From contig OZ024830.1 of assembly GCA_964016985.1 (NCBI GenBank), positions 63,256,550 to 63,320,549 on the forward strand: a DNA stretch of 64,000 bases. Direction: 5' to 3'. A program made the position numbers and the translations under genes. The DNA comes from Anodontia alba (taxonomy: Eukaryota; Mollusca; Bivalvia; Lucinida; Lucinidae). Every line of letters starts with the position of its first letter. Within the stretch, counting starts at the first letter, position 1. This document shows positions 1-12,900 of the stretch, one piece after another. The notes beneath the pieces were generated by a model, which ran no database searches, was not told where the DNA came from, and saw only the letters and a list, made by a program, of their open reading frames with translations.

Positions 1-580
1 TTTTGTTTGAATGAAAATGTAAATGACTTGTATATAGTGTATATACTCCTGTGCAAGTCACTTAACTCCATGGTGATTTATTATACCCAGCAGTGATACA
101 GGTACCAGCTTTTGTTTGAATGAAAATGTAAATGACTTGTATATAGTGTATATAGTCCTGTACAAGTCACTTAACTCCATGGTGATTCATTATACCCAGC
201 AGTGATACAGATATATAGTGTATATAGACTCAAGCAAGTCACATAACTCCAGGGTGCTTCAGTCTACCCAGCTGTGATATGGGAACCAGCCTTGGTTGAA
301 AGGATGTCAGTGACTGGTATATTGTGTATATAGAGGAGTCCTAGAAACATGTAACTCCAGGGTGCTTCAGTATAGCCAGCTGTGATACGGAAACCAGCCT
401 TGGTTGGAGGGATGTCAGTGACTGGTATATTGTGTATATAGAGGGTAACTCCAGGGTGCTTCAGTATACTCCGTTGTGATATTAATGTATAGTGTAAATA
501 GTCCCGAGCAAGTCACTTAACCTTAGGGTACTTCAGTATACCCAGGTGATATGGGTGCCAGCTTTAGTGGGGGAGATAAT
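1..580. repeat. Degenerate tandem array, ~110-125 bp unit
   Basis: About four to five units share 'caagtcacttaactcca', 'gggtgcttcagt' and 'tatatagtgtatatag'. The first two units are nearly identical and the rest have diverged with internal deletions. The same array resumes at 3205-3270 and 3508-3570, so the DNA between is inserted. The reading frames across it are short and not conserved from unit to unit; I see no coding. Confidence 0.85.
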
Positions 581-3204
581 ACAAGAGGCCCACGGGCCAC
601 GGTTCGCTCACCTGAGTGACATAGCCACTGCAGACATGCAGATGTTATGCAACATTTTTCCAATCCTATCATCGCAACTAATGAAAATATCATCATTTGA
701 GCAGTTCTTAGTTTTGTGAGGGTGGTCAGGTGGTGCAAAGGTGTCGTGTATCTTACGTCACTGGGGCGTGCAACTGATATTGGCTTACAGTAAGGCAAGG
801 CCTGCTATCCTCCTAGCAGGTAAGGGTAGAGGGGAATGTTTTTATTTCTTCTGTTTCTTCACTTTCATTCCTGTTTCTCTTTCTTCTCTTTCTTCTCTGT
901 CCCTCTCTTTCATCTCTTCTACTATCTCTTCTGTCTAATTTCTCCCTTTCTCTGGGAGACGACACAAAATGACCCACAAGGGTTGACGTGTCGTTAAACC
1001 CCAACACAATCAATCAATCTTAGTTTTGAAGAAGAATATATGGGCCTGACAGTCAATGGAGCATGATCATTTGAATAAACTATCAATCACATTTCAACAG
1101 AAGGATCAATGTGAAATTTGGTGGAAATTGGCTAAGTGGTTTCTGAAGAATCATGATTTTATACATGTAAACAGCACAGTGGCAGGCAAATATTATAAAT
1201 ATAAACCAGATGATGGCTATCTTAGATTTCCAATCAGAACAATTTTAACTACTGTTGATCTACAAGTCACTTCAATACTTTCAATATAAATGTATATGGC
1301 CCACACAAATAGGGAAGCAAATTTGACCTTGGAGGCAAAAAGGTCAAATGTCAACATAGAACCATCATTTGAGCAATTTTGGTAGATCTCCTGTCCCCCG
1401 TAATTTGTGCAAAGATTAGGACCCAGGGCTTATTTGGTTATGGAGAAGAAGATTTTTAAAGGTTTTTACCATATATGGGCATGGCAGCCATTTTGATCAA
1501 TGGACCATACCCATTTTAGCAATCTTTCATTCTCCTGCCCAGGGAGGCTCCGCATGAAATTTGAGCAACACTGGCCCGGAGGCTTCAGAGGAAAAGCCAT
1601 TTGAAATTATCAACATTTTTTCCATACAAATGTATGGGCCCATACAAATGTTTACAGAAGCAAACTTGACCTCGCCGTAAAAAGGTTAAATGTCAATGTA
1701 TGACAATTATTTTAGCAACTTTGGTAGACCGCCCGTTCCAGATGATATATGCAAAGATTCAGCCACAAGCCATCCTCGGTTTTGGAGAATAAGATTTTTA
1801 AATGTTTTTTCCCATGCAAATGCATAAGGAAGCAAACTTGACCTTGCTGTAAAAAGGTCAAATGTCAGTGTATGACCATTATTTTAGCAACTTTGGTAGA
1901 CCCCCTGTCCCCTATGATTTATGCAAACATTCAGCCCCAAAGCATCCTCGGTTCTAGAGAAGATTTATAAAGGTTTTTACCATATATGGGCATGGCGCCC
2001 ATCTTGGTCAACGAACCATGACCATTTTATCAATCTTTCATTCCCCCAACCTAAGGAGGCTCCATATGAAATTTGAGCAAAATTGGCCCAGAGGCTCCAG
2101 AGGAGAAGTTGTTTGAAATTCTGAACATTTTTCCTATACAAATGCATAAGGAAGCAAAATTGACCTTAACGTAAAAAGGTCAAATGTCAATGTACGACCA
2201 TTATTTTAGCAATTTTGGTAGCCCTGCTGTTCCCGAAGATACATGTATATGCAAAGATTCAGCCAAAAGGCATGCTCGGTTTTGGAGAAGAAGATTTTTA
2301 AAGGTTTTTCCCATACAAATGCATAGGGAAGCAAACTTGACCTTGCCGTAAAAAGGTCAAACGTCAACATACGACAATTCTTTTAGCAATGTTGGTAGAC
2401 CTCCCGTCCCCGATGATTCCTGCAAAGGTTCAGCCCCAAGGCCTTCTCGGTTCTGGAGGAGAAGATTTTTAAAGGTTTTTACCATATATGGGAGTGGCGG
2501 CCATCTTGGTCAACGGACCGTGACCATTTTAGCAATTTTTCGTTCCCCCACCCTAAGGAGGCTCCATATGGAATTTGAGCAAAATTGGCTTAGTGGCTCC
2601 AGAGGAGAAGTTGTTTGAAATTCTGAACATTTTTCCCATACAAATGCATAAGGAAGCAAAAATGACCTTACCGTAAAAAGGTCAAATGTCAATGAACGAC
2701 CATTATTTTAGCAATTTTGGTAGGTCTCCTGTTCCCGAAGATATATGCAAAGATTCAGCCATAAGGCATGCTCGGTTTTGGAGAAAAAGATTTTTAAAGG
2801 TTTTTCCCATACAAATGCATAGGGAAGCAAACTTGACCTTGCCGTAAAAAGGTCAAACGTCAACGTACTACAATTCTTTTAGCAATTTTGGTAGACCTCC
2901 CGTCCCCGATGATTCCTGCAAAGGTTCAGCCCCAAGGCATTCTCGGTTCTGGAGGAGAAGATTTTTAAAGGTTTTTACCATATATGGGCGTGGCGGCCAT
3001 CTTGGTCAATGGACCGCGACCATTTTAGCAATTTTTCGTTCCCCCACCCTAAGGAGGCTCCATATGAAATTTGAGCAAAATTGGCTCAGCGGTTTCAGAG
3101 GAGAAGTCGTTCGAAAATGTTAACGGATGGATGCACAGACGGACGGAGGGACGGACGAAAAGTGATCACAATAGATCATCCTGTGCAGAGCTCAGGTGAG
3201 CTAA
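581..3204 (+). mobile_element. Pearl/HINE-like element, family B copy 1 (B1)
   Basis: The head is ACAAGAGGCCCACGGGCC, a GGCCC/GGGCC hairpin, followed by GCTCACCTGAG. The core has ~320 bp units containing 'aaaaaggtcaaatgtcaa', 'gcaaagattcagcc' and 'ggcggccatcttggtcaa'. An ACGG-rich microsatellite lies at about 3130-3160, and the element ends in CTCAGGTGAGCTAA. The 5' GCTCACCTGAG is the reverse complement of the 3' CTCAGGTGAGC, a subterminal inverted repeat as in Helentron-associated elements. No Rep/helicase or other protein is encoded. It splits the flanking 120 bp array. A second copy is B2 (9994-13802). Assignment to rolling-circle elements is by structure only. Confidence 0.8.
717..1017 (+). 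mobile_element. SINE (second family) with 11 bp target-site duplication
   Basis: A 301 bp insertion flanked by TCTTAGTTTTG at 706-716 and 1018-1028. The copy of the same DNA in B2 (about 10117-10140) has the site once, uninterrupted, so the empty site is visible. The insert starts with an A-box-like 'tggtcaggtgg', holds a CT-rich middle (840-950), and ends with 'gtcgttaaaccccaac' and a short CAAT repeat tail, an ending typical of invertebrate SINEs. No clear B box remains. Confidence 0.85.
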
Positions 3205-3573
3205 TAAATGACTTGTAAATAGCTCCCTAGCAAGTCTCTTAACACCAGGGTGCTTCAGTCTACCACTGTGTTTGTTTGTGTTGAGGTTTTATGGCCCAGT
3301 CAACCCAATGGGGTCATGTAAAGCACAGTCAGTTTACCTAACCACATGTTTACTGGGCAGGCTTAGTCCTTTAAGCGGTTAACAAGTATTGCGCACATTC
3401 TTTTGCCAGAAAATGACAACTGCCCTTCTTAAATCAGCGGAAGGGAGAGAATGACCACAGAAAATATTTCATGATCTCAACGAAAGAATGTTGCCACCCC
3501 GGCAGGTGTCTACCACTGTGATATGGGTACCAGCTTTAATTTGTGAAATAATGTATATACTGTATATAGTCGA
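3205..3573. repeat. Continuation of the ~120 bp tandem array, split by a SINE
   Basis: Units matching 1-580 ('aacaccagggtgcttcagtc', 'taccactgtgatatgggtac', 'tgtatatactgtatatag') resume directly after B1 and again after the SINE at 3271-3507, then end at a run of A. Confidence 0.8.
3271..3507 (-). mobile_element. 5'-truncated tRNA-type SINE with 13 bp target-site duplication
   Basis: Flanked by GTCTACCACTGTG at 3258-3270 and 3508-3520. Read on the minus strand, it has the body and tail of the family seen whole at 49751-50053 (ends '...cgtaaaacctcaacacaaaca' in intact copies) but lacks the tRNA-like head with boxes A and B. Such 5' truncation with a duplication is expected of target-primed reverse transcription. 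Confidence 0.9.
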
Positions 3574-4474
3574 GTCAAAAAAAAAAAAAATGCTTTACAG
3601 GGCTTTTAATAACTGTTGACCTGAATAAACGACTGTAAATGTAGGTTGTGGTTAATTTGCATATGTAGGGCTAAAAGGCACATCAAGATCCTGGCATAGA
3701 AAAAATGCCAAAGGATTGTCATAGCAAGTTCAGACATTCGTTATTTCAGGAAGCTTAATCAATTCTCAAATAGTCTAGAGATGTGGCTTTGTTTTAGATG
3801 GAAAATTTATACAGGGAAGGTAATATATGGAAATAAAATGCTAACTTCTAATTTCTGTACATGTACATATAATCAAATAATAAGGTTAATAAATAGTCGT
3901 CCACTGGGATTTAACTTGTCGTATTCTTTTAATCCAGAATTCCAGTGATATTTTTTGACAACCGAGGGAACTTGAAGTGTCTCAACACTGTTGTTTTTGT
4001 CGAGTTTCCATCTTTTCTTCATTAAAGATTTTATCTGTGATTTATTAGTTGCCTGTAATGATTCATGGATACAGACCATACAAGTATGTTTTTTTTTACC
4101 ACAATGGACGCTGAGGTTGAGATTCTGTAAAGCCCTCCCCCCGACCCCACCTAAGTAATTTATTCCTGATTGACTGTTCCAAGGTGGTACTTGGCATTGT
4201 GGTTCAAATCCGTTCATGAACATTAAGAAACTTCTGAGTCCAGTTAGCACTTGGATCACTGACTGATTACTGGGTGCAATTCATTCCATGCCAGCACCCC
4301 CTCCTTCTATTTTACATATCCAGTCCTCAAGTCCTTCAACTTAGTTTCACATGTAGAACTGCCAGAATGAACCACTAATGAGTTTGTGTAATATGTGCCC
4401 TTTTACTGTCAGTTTAGCCATTCTTGCCTTCTATAGCAAAGGCGAGACCATGATGTGGCTGTGTGTTATGTCTT

Positions 4475-4570
4475 AGTTATACCATGGTTCGTGCGCATGT
4501 ACGATGCGATAATGCACGAGCGTCAGCGAGTGCATTATCGCACGTACATGCGCAGAACCATGGTATAACT
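4475..4570. repeat. Foldback hairpin, ~41 bp arms
   Basis: Left arm 4475-4517 (starts 'agttataccatggttc') pairs almost perfectly with 4530-4570 (ends 'gaaccatggtataact'). The small loop reads 'gagcgtcagcgag'. A foldback at 50407-50588 has a very similar loop. It looks like a palindromic mini-element; no clear target duplication is seen. Confidence 0.8.
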
Positions 4571-5704
4571 GATTTATCACATTTGCATGCATGTAGATCA
4601 TCTACATCGCGAGATATTTCATGCTGAATGTTGGGAATTCAGGCTACTATGTGATAAATATATTTACCAGTACCAGTTTTTTTCTTGTTTGCATCGGTGT
4701 ATGATTCTCATTACGGCATTTTCTCATGTTGCTATTTTATTATAAGCTCAAATATGTGAAAAAGATTATGTCATATGCAAACAGTGGAGATTCAGATAAT
4801 TCTATATGTGCTTGCAGTCCAATAACAAACCGGCAACAAAACAGTCTTTATTAGTTTATTTACTAAGTTATTTTTTATATACATTATATTTATATAAATA
4901 TATGTTTATCAATTATTTTTTGTTTTTATTTAATTTCCAGGCCCTTCTGTATTTTTGTTAACTTTTATTATCATTTGATATGCAAAAATATCATTGTGGT
5001 TACCTGTGTCTTTTCAAGCTGTCTTTCCCCATTTATTTAGGTCATTTAATTATTTATTTATCAATTTATCCATCATTTTTCTGTTTTTATTAATATTTAT
5101 TTATTTCTGAGGTCATAGCAATATAGCCCAAGTTGTAAAGGTGACTAATGTGTTTTGGGGCAGTCATGTGCATGATGTTTTGATGTCATAAGGCCATGCA
5201 GATGAGACTGGAAGTAAAAATTGTAAGCCATGTTGTTGATCACATAAAATGTAGAAATATTCTTCTGTTTATCCTGATGAAACAGGGAATGCCTCAAAAA
5301 AATGTGGAACATTTTAAGAGCTAGTAATTATTTCAAGTTATACTTGTTCTTATCTCTTTGGTTAAAGAACCACAAGTGCACAACAAAGCAAACAAACAAG
5401 AATTCCCTCGAAGGCTATGTCGCGCCTGCTGCAGATTAATAAGGTCGGTGAAATGTGAAATATAGGTTCAGGTCATATATGGATACCGCTGTCTGAGTTG
5501 TCATCACTAAGTGCAAGCTTATACCAAGCATCATCACTGTAGCCTTTATAGTTCTTGGGAAATGAACTTTAATATTACGCCCGAAGTTAGGGTTGATGCA
5601 AATGTTGACGAACGGACGGAAAACTTGATCCCTAATCTGATTTATAAAATGAAAACGAAACTTCGAATCCAGTTAGCAGTTAAGATCTGTGACTATGTAC
5701 CTAG

Positions 5705-5900
5705 TAAAACAGAAAACAACAATTCACATTCAATTTATTTTGTTTATAACCTAGGTAAAACAGGAAACAATAATTCACATTCAATTTATTTTCTTTATAA
5801 TATAGGTGCAACAGAAAACAACAATTCAAATTCTATTTCTCAATTTTGTTCATGACCTAGGTGGAACAGAAAATAACAATTCACTTTCAATTTCTACTTT
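5705..5900. repeat. Short tandem repeat, ~51-54 bp unit, 4 copies
   Basis: Four units begin near 5708, 5759, 5810 and 5864 with 'aacagaaaacaacaattc' or close variants, and continue with 'attcaatttatttt' and 'cctaggt'. The plus-strand reading frame over it (5511-5855) is explained by the repeat. Confidence 0.85.
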
Positions 5901-6446
5901 AAAACAAAACTTTAAATTCTTCACTTAAGTCAAGCTGACAATATTGTTATTATTAAAACATTTTGCTTTACGCTATATTCAGGGTTGGGGAGCGGAAGTG
6001 AATAGACAATTCATCACCTTAGCGCAAAAAGTCGATAACTCCATTAAAATATATAAGATGTTATTGACTTTTCACGCTAAGGTGACGAACTGTGATTGTA
6101 TCTCACTTGCGATGTTGTACATTGGACGCTCAGTCACTTGTGGTATTGGCTATTTGTTAACACCGTCAGACATTGTGTCACTGATTCACAGAAATCAGGA
6201 AGTTACACCAGGAAGTTACACCATAAAGTAGTCTTGCTGGTAGGTTAGATGACTTTATCATGTTCAAGTCTCTGTAAAATGCTTTTTTATGAGCAGTTTT
6301 AGAAAGCTGGAGGTTTGATCAGTTGTTTATGGATATGCAGTGACAGATTTACAAATATGTAAACAGCCATAAAGTAGAGTAGCAATTCTGTTGTTATTCA
6401 GAATTTTATTCTTCAGACGTTAACAATCTTCGAGAAGGTATAAAAA

Positions 6447-9231
6447 ACAAGATGACCATGGTGGTCCTTAATGCTCACCTGCACACTCAATGTCTATGAC
6501 ATTCATTAATCTGGAAGACATAATTCTTAATATATCCTTAACTCTATCAAACTTTGGCATACTTTAACCTCAAAACAAGCCCTGTATCACATGGTCTAAC
6601 TATCCAAGTTTCAACCGCATGTTATATGTAAGGTTCAGGAAGATCTGATCAAAACTGAAGGAGTTGTGCAATGACAAGTTTGGAAATAGTCATTTTCAGT
6701 AATCAAGTGGACATAACTCTAAAATAAATAATCTGATCTGGACAATTTTCTAATTTTCCAACACCATCCATGTCCAACTTATCTGCAAGTTTCAGGATGA
6801 TCTGTTCGAAACTGAATGAGTTATGCTGATAATAAAGTCAGTTATTTTTTTTTTTTTTTTTTTTTTTGCAATCAAGGGGACATAAGGCTAAGACAAATGA
6901 TCTGATCTGGCCAGGTTTCAAACTCATGTAAGATTCCATCCATGTCCACCTTATCTGCAAACTTCAGGAAGATCCGATTAAAAGTGAAGGAGTTAACCTG
7001 ATAATATTCATACAGCTATAAGTGGATGTTACTCTAAGATTAATGATCCAATCTTGTCTGGTTTCGATTTCATCCAAGATTTCATCAATGTCCCCCTTAT
7101 CTGCAAGTTTCAGGAAGATCCAATCAAAACTGAGTGAGTTACCCTGATGACAAATACAAACAGAGGCTTTTTTTTAGTAATTAAGATTAATGATCAGAGT
7201 CCAGTTGTTCAAAGCGTCGTTAGCTTAACGAGCTCGTTAAGGGTCATTTCATTAACTGTTTTAACAGATTCAGTATACAATATTCTGATATTTTTTGCTG
7301 AAAAAATGTGAGTAGCTTTTGCACTGCAAAAGCCACTCACATTTTTTGAGCAAAAATTTCAGCATATTTGTGTATCACTCGATGTAAATTTTAATGAATC
7401 GTTAACTAACGACATCCGTTAGCTTTGAACAACTGGGCCCTGATCTGCCCATTTTTTGAAGTCATCTGAGGTTCCACCCATGTCCATCGTATCTGCTAGT
7501 TTCAAGAAGATCTAAATGAATTATGCTGATGACATGCTGATGACAAAGTCAAATAAAGAAATCTTCAGCAAGCGACTTAACTCTAAAATAAATGATCTGA
7601 TCTGGCCAGTTTTCAAACTTGCTCGAGATTATATCTATGTCCACCTCAGCTGCAAGTTTCTGGAAGTTCCGATCAAAACTGAACAAGTTATGGTGATGAT
7701 ATTTAGTCTAACAGAGGCTTTATCAGTAATGAAGGGAATGTAACTTTAAGATTAATGAGCCGAATTGGCCAGATTTTGAACTAGTCCCGAGATTTCATCC
7801 ATATCCACCTTATCTGCAAGTTTCAGGAACATCAAATCAAAATTGGATGACTTATTCTGATGACAAAGTAAAACAGAGGCTTTTACAGCAATCAAGGGGA
7901 TGTAACTCTAAGATTAATTATCCGATCTGGCCAGTTTTTGAACTTATCTGAGATTTTATCCATGTCTATCTTATCTTATCTGCATTTTACAGGAAGATCC
8001 GATCAAAACTGAAGGAGTTATACTCATGACAGTCAAACCAAAGAGGCTTTTTTCAGCTATAAGTGGGTGTTGCTCTAAGATTAATGATCCAATCTGGTCA
8101 GGTTTTAAAGATTAATTATCCAATCTGGCCAGTTTTGAACTTATTTGAGATTTTCATCCATGCACCCCCCCCCCCCCCCCACCACCACCTTATCTGTAAG
8201 CTTCAGGAAAATCTGATTTAAACTGAATGACTTGTACTGATGACAAAGTCAAACAAGCTTTTTCAGCAATCACGGGTATGTAGGTAAGATTAATGATCCA
8301 AGCTGGTCTTTTTTTGAACATGTCTGAGATTTCATCCATGTCCACCTTATCTGCATTTTTGAGGATCTCATCAAAACTGAATGACTTATGCTGCTGACAA
8401 AGTAAAAGAGAGGCTTTTTTAGCAATCAAGGGGACAGAATTCAAACATTAATGATGTCATCTGGCCAGTTTTCAAACTTGTCCAAGATTTCATTTATGTT
8501 CACTTTATCTGCAAGTTTAAGGAACATCCAATCAAAACTGAACTAATTATGCTGCTGACAAAGTCAAAAAGCAGCTTCGTCATTAATCAAAGGGACATAA
8601 CTAAGAGAAATGATTCAATCTGGCCAGTTTTCGAACCTGTCCAATTCCACCTTATCTGCTTTTCAGGAACATCCAATCAAAACTGAATGACTTATTCTGA
8701 CAACAGAGGCTTTTACAGCAATCAAGGGGACGTAACTCTAAGATTAATTATCCGATCTGGCCAGTTTTCTTTATCTTACCTGAGATTTCACCAATGTCCA
8801 CTTTACCTGCAAGTTTCAGGATCATCAGATCAAAACTGAATGAGTTCTGCTGATGACAAAGTCTAACAGAAGCTTGTTCAGCAATCAAGGGGATGTAACT
8901 AAGATTAAAGATCCTATCTGGCCAGTTTTCAAGCTTGTCCAAGATTTCATCCACCTTAGTTGCAAGTTTCAGGACCATCCGTTCAAAACTGAAGGAGTTA
9001 TGGTGATGACTAACATTTACCAATTGTAAGTCCACGGAACTTTGTGGTTATCATAGCAACCAAGGTTTTTATTTGATTTCAATCATAAGCTTATGCCATC
9101 AATCCCCCACCAGAGATGCTACAGTTGAGAAATGACTGAGATCAGCCTACAGACTGTGGAAATATAACTAGTCAAAGGTGCTGACCACTATCCTAAAAAC
9201 TCCCCTGGCATCTTCAGCCCAGGTGAGCTAA
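6447..9231 (+). mobile_element. Pearl/HINE-like element, family E copy 1 (E1)
   Basis: The head is ACAAGATGACCATGGTGGTC, where GACCA pairs with TGGTC, then GCTCACCTG. The core is made of diverged ~155-165 bp units with 'ctgcaagtttcaggaagat', 'actgaatgagttatgctgat', 'aatcaaggggatgtaactct' and 'tctggccagtttt'. The end is 'gcccaggtgagctaa'. No ACGG microsatellite and no protein. Numerous short frames on both strands are repeat artefacts. A mini-element (7196-7440) sits inside. Confidence 0.75.
7196..7440. mobile_element. Terminal-inverted-repeat mini-element in E1
   Basis: Terminal inverted repeats of about 16 bp, CCAGTTGTTCAAAGC at the left and GCTTTGAACAACTGGG at the right, extend imperfectly inward (cgttagcttaac / gttaactaacg). 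TGATC flanks both sides (7191-7195, 7441-7445), a probable 5 bp target duplication in the host unit 'taatgatctgatctggcc'. A second hairpin lies in the middle (gtgagtagcttttgc / gcaaaagccactcac). No transposase; superfamily not assigned. Confidence 0.75.
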
Positions 9232-9993
9232 AAACATCTTTTAATATTTAACTACAAGGTATAAGGGAGAAAACCATGAAAGTATTACACACGTTGGACA
9301 ATGGAATTGTAGGCACTTGCTTTGGTAAGTTTGTGGATTGTACATGACAAGTAGGATCTGTTGAACGGTTACATGTACAACAGAGTTCTGAAATTAATGA
9401 TGTTTTGCTTCTTGGCAGGTACTTTCCCTCAGTACCCTACTTAACAGACACCTTATCTGTTGAAATACCATAGTTTGTCCCCTTTTCAGGCAAGAGACCA
9501 TCTGAAATCAAGCATATGAACTAAATGAATTGTAAGGTCTAACTGCGATTTATTCTGTAAATATCGGGTCCTCAAATATATATATATATTTTGAGTCCAA
9601 CATCACTGTATGTGGATAAGGTTCCCGCATATATGAGTACGATGTCATCTCAGCTTCACACAAATATCTGGAGAGAAAAGAAAGGACTGAGTACCCAGTC
9701 CCTTGGTCATTCTATGTAAGTAGTATTTGTATAATACCAGAGGGAGAAGTCCACTGTCCCTACATCCGTAAACAACTTCATTTTATCGCATATCCTCCAA
9801 GATCGCTGGTCAGAATTTCTCTTGTTTAAACCAATCTGAGGTTTTCCCCTCGAGGTCTTGTTGTGCACATCCAAATATAGTTCTGGTCTTTCAACATATG
9901 GCCACCTTTTTTACTTTTCTGATACTGTAACACCCCAGCATGGGGATTATGTGCAGGTGTCAAGTGTGTTTAAGACAGTGCAGTAAAAAGAAA
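9232..9993. other. Unassigned stretch
   Basis: No gene, inverted repeat or tandem array is apparent except a short TA run at about 9577-9590. It separates E1 from B2. Confidence 0.5.
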
Positions 9994-12900
9994 ACAAAAG
10001 GCCCACGGGCCACGGCTTGCTCACCTGACTGACATGGCCACTGCAGATATGCAGATGTTATGCAACATTTTTCCAATCCTATCATCGCAACTAATGAAAA
10101 GATCATCATTTGAGCAGTTCTTAGTTTTGAAGAAGAATATATGGGCCTGACAGTCAATGGAGCCTGATCATTTGAATAAACTATCAATCACATTTCAACA
10201 GTAGGATCAATGCGAAATTTGGTGGAAATTGGCTAAGTGGTTTCTGAAGAATCATGATTTTATACAGGTAAACAGCACAGTGGCAGGAAAATATAATAAA
10301 AATAAACAAGAGGCCCACGGGCCACGGGTCGCTCACCTGAGTGACATAGCCACTGCAGATATGCAGATGTTATGCAACATTTTTCCAATCCTGTCATAGC
10401 AACTAATGAAAAGATAATCATTTAAGCAGTTCTTTATTTTGAAGAAGAAGATATATGGCATGCCAGTCAATTGAGCGTGATCATTTGAACATACTCTAAA
10501 TGGCAGCCAGCTTGGATTTACGATCGGCACGATTTTAGCTATTTCTGATCTACAAGTCACCCCAATGCTTCCTACCAAGTTTCGAGTCAACTGGCCTTTC
10601 AGTTCAGGAGAAGAGGCGAAAAATAGATTTTCAAGATGGCTGCCATGGCGGCCATCTTGGATATCCGATTGGCACAATTTTAGCTATTTTTGATCTACAA
10701 GTCACCCCGATGCTTCCTACCAAGTTTGGAGTCAACTGGCCTTTCGGTTCAGGAGAAGAAGCGAAAAATAGATTTTCAAGATGGCGGCCATGGCGGCCAT
10801 CTTGGATTTCCGATAGGCACGATTTTAGCTATTTTTGATCTATAAGTCACTCCAATGCCTCCTACCAAGTTTGGGGTCAATTGGCTTTTGGGTTTAGGAG
10901 TAAAAGCGAAAAATAGATTTTCAAGATGGCGGCCATGGCGGCCATCTTGGATTTCCGATCGGCACGATTTTAGCTATTTATGATCTACAAGTCATCCTGA
11001 TGCTTCCTAGCAAGTTTGGAGTCAATTGGCCTTTCGGTTCAGGAGAAGAAGCAAATGGCGGCCATCTTGGATTTCCGATCAGCAAGATTTTAGCTACTTT
11101 TGATCTACAAGTCACCTTGATGCTTCCTAGCAAGTTTGGAGTCAATTGGCCTTTCGGTTCAGGAGAAGAAGCTAAAAATAGATTTTCAAGATGGCGGCCA
11201 TGGCGGCCATCTTGGATTTCCGATCGGCACGATTTTAGCTATTTTTGATCTACAAGTCACCCTGATGCTTCCTAGCAAGTTTGGAGTCAATTGGCCTTTC
11301 GGTTCAGGAGAAGAAGCGAAAAATAGATTTTCAAGATGGCAGCCATGGCGGCCATCTTGGATTTCCGATCGGCACGATTTTAGCTATTTATGATCTACAA
11401 GTCATCCTGATGCTTCCTAGCAAGTTTGGAGTCAATTGGCCTTTCGGTTCAGGAGAAGAAGCAAAAAATAGATTTTCAAGATGGCCGCCATGGCGGCCAT
11501 CTTGGATTTCCGATCGGCAAGATTTTAGCTACTTTTGATCTACAAGTCACCCTGATGCTTCCTAGCAAGTTTGGAGTCAATTGGCCTTTTGGTTCAGGAG
11601 AAGAAGCGAAAAATAGATTTTCAAGATGGCGGCCATGGCGGCCATCTTGGATTTCCGATCGGCACGATTTTAGCTATTTTTGATCAACAAGTCACCCTGA
11701 TGCTTCCTAGCAAGTTTGGAGTCAACTGGCCTTTTGGTTCAGGAGAAGAAGCGAAAAATAGATTTTCAAGATGGCGGCCATGGCGGCCATCTTGGATATC
11801 CAATCGGCACGATTTTAGCTATTTTTGATCTACAAGTCACGCTGATGGTTCCTAGCAAGTTTGGAGTCAATTGGCCTTTCGGTTCAGGAGAAGAAGCGAA
11901 AAATAGATTTTCAAGATGGTGGCCATGGCGGCCATCTTGGATTTCCGATCGGAACGATTTTAGCTATTTTTGATCTACAAGTCACCCCGATGCTTCCTAC
12001 CAAGTATCAAGTCAATTGGCCCAGGGGTGTAGGAGGAGTAGGCTTTTAAAGCAATTGTTGACGCCGCACGACGGACGACGGACGACGCACGACGGACGAC
12101 GGACGACGGACGACGGACATTGACTGACCACAATAGCTCACCATGAGCACTTCGTGCTCAGGTGAGCTAACAAGATGACGGCCATCTTAGATTTCCAATC
12201 AGAACGATTTTAGCTACTGTTGATCTATAAGTCACTTTGATACATGTACTTCCAATATAAATGTATATGGCCAATACAAATGCATGGGGAAGCAAATTTG
12301 ACGTTGGCGGTAAAAAGTCAAACGTCACCATAGAACCATCATTTTAGCAATTTTAGTAGATCTCCTGTTCCCCATAATTTGTGCAAAGATTAGGGCCCAG
12401 GGCTTATTTGGTTCTGGAGTAGATTTTTAACCATATATGGGCATGGCAGCCATTTTGATCAATGGACCATGCCCACTTTAGCAATCTGTCATTCTCCTGC
12501 CCAAGAAGGCTCCGCATGAAATTTGAGCAACACTGGCCTAGAGGCTTCAGAGGAGAAGTCATTTGAAATTATCAACATTTTTTCCATACAAATGTATGGG
12601 GCCCATACAAATGCATACAGAAGCAAACTTGACCTCACCGTAAAAAGGTCAAATGTCAATGTATGACCATTATCTTAGCAACTTTGGTAGACCCGTCCCC
12701 GATGATTTATGCAAAGATTCAGCTACAAGGCATCCTTGGTTCTGGAGAAGAAGATTTTTAAAGGTTTTTACCATATATGGGCATGGCCGTCATCTTGGTC
12801 AATGGACCGCAACCATTTTAGCAAACTTTCATTTCCCTGCCCCAGGATGGCTCCAAATGAAATTTGAGCAACACTGGCCTAGTGGCTCCAGAGGAGGTCA

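Larger units (their letters stand above)
3574..6446. other. Unassigned stretch, no recognised gene
   Basis: AT-rich, apparently low-copy DNA. A 128-codon minus-strand reading frame at 3873-4259 opens without ATG (first ATG about 4220) and has no recognisable domain; I do not call it a gene. A plus frame at 5944-6231 covers a 29 bp imperfect inverted repeat (6010-6038 with 6061-6089) and is probably chance. The hairpin and the short tandem repeat are listed separately. Confidence 0.5.

Noticed and set aside
3873..4259. 128-codon minus-strand frame
   Set aside because: Starts at GTG, first ATG about 13 codons in, no recognised domain, no conservation evidence. Too weak to call.
5511..5855. 114-codon plus-strand frame
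   Set aside because: Second half is translation of a ~51 bp tandem repeat; the start is not ATG.
11000..12049. Seven overlapping 85-codon plus-strand reading frames in family A
   Set aside because: They are the same stretch repeated every 145 bp; the frame shifts each unit and the units are mobile-element core DNA. No sign of a real repeat protein.
12061..12118. GACGACGG run as a possible coding or regulatory site
   Set aside because: The same type of microsatellite precedes the 3' hairpin in A, B, C, D, H and K; it is a structural part of these elements.
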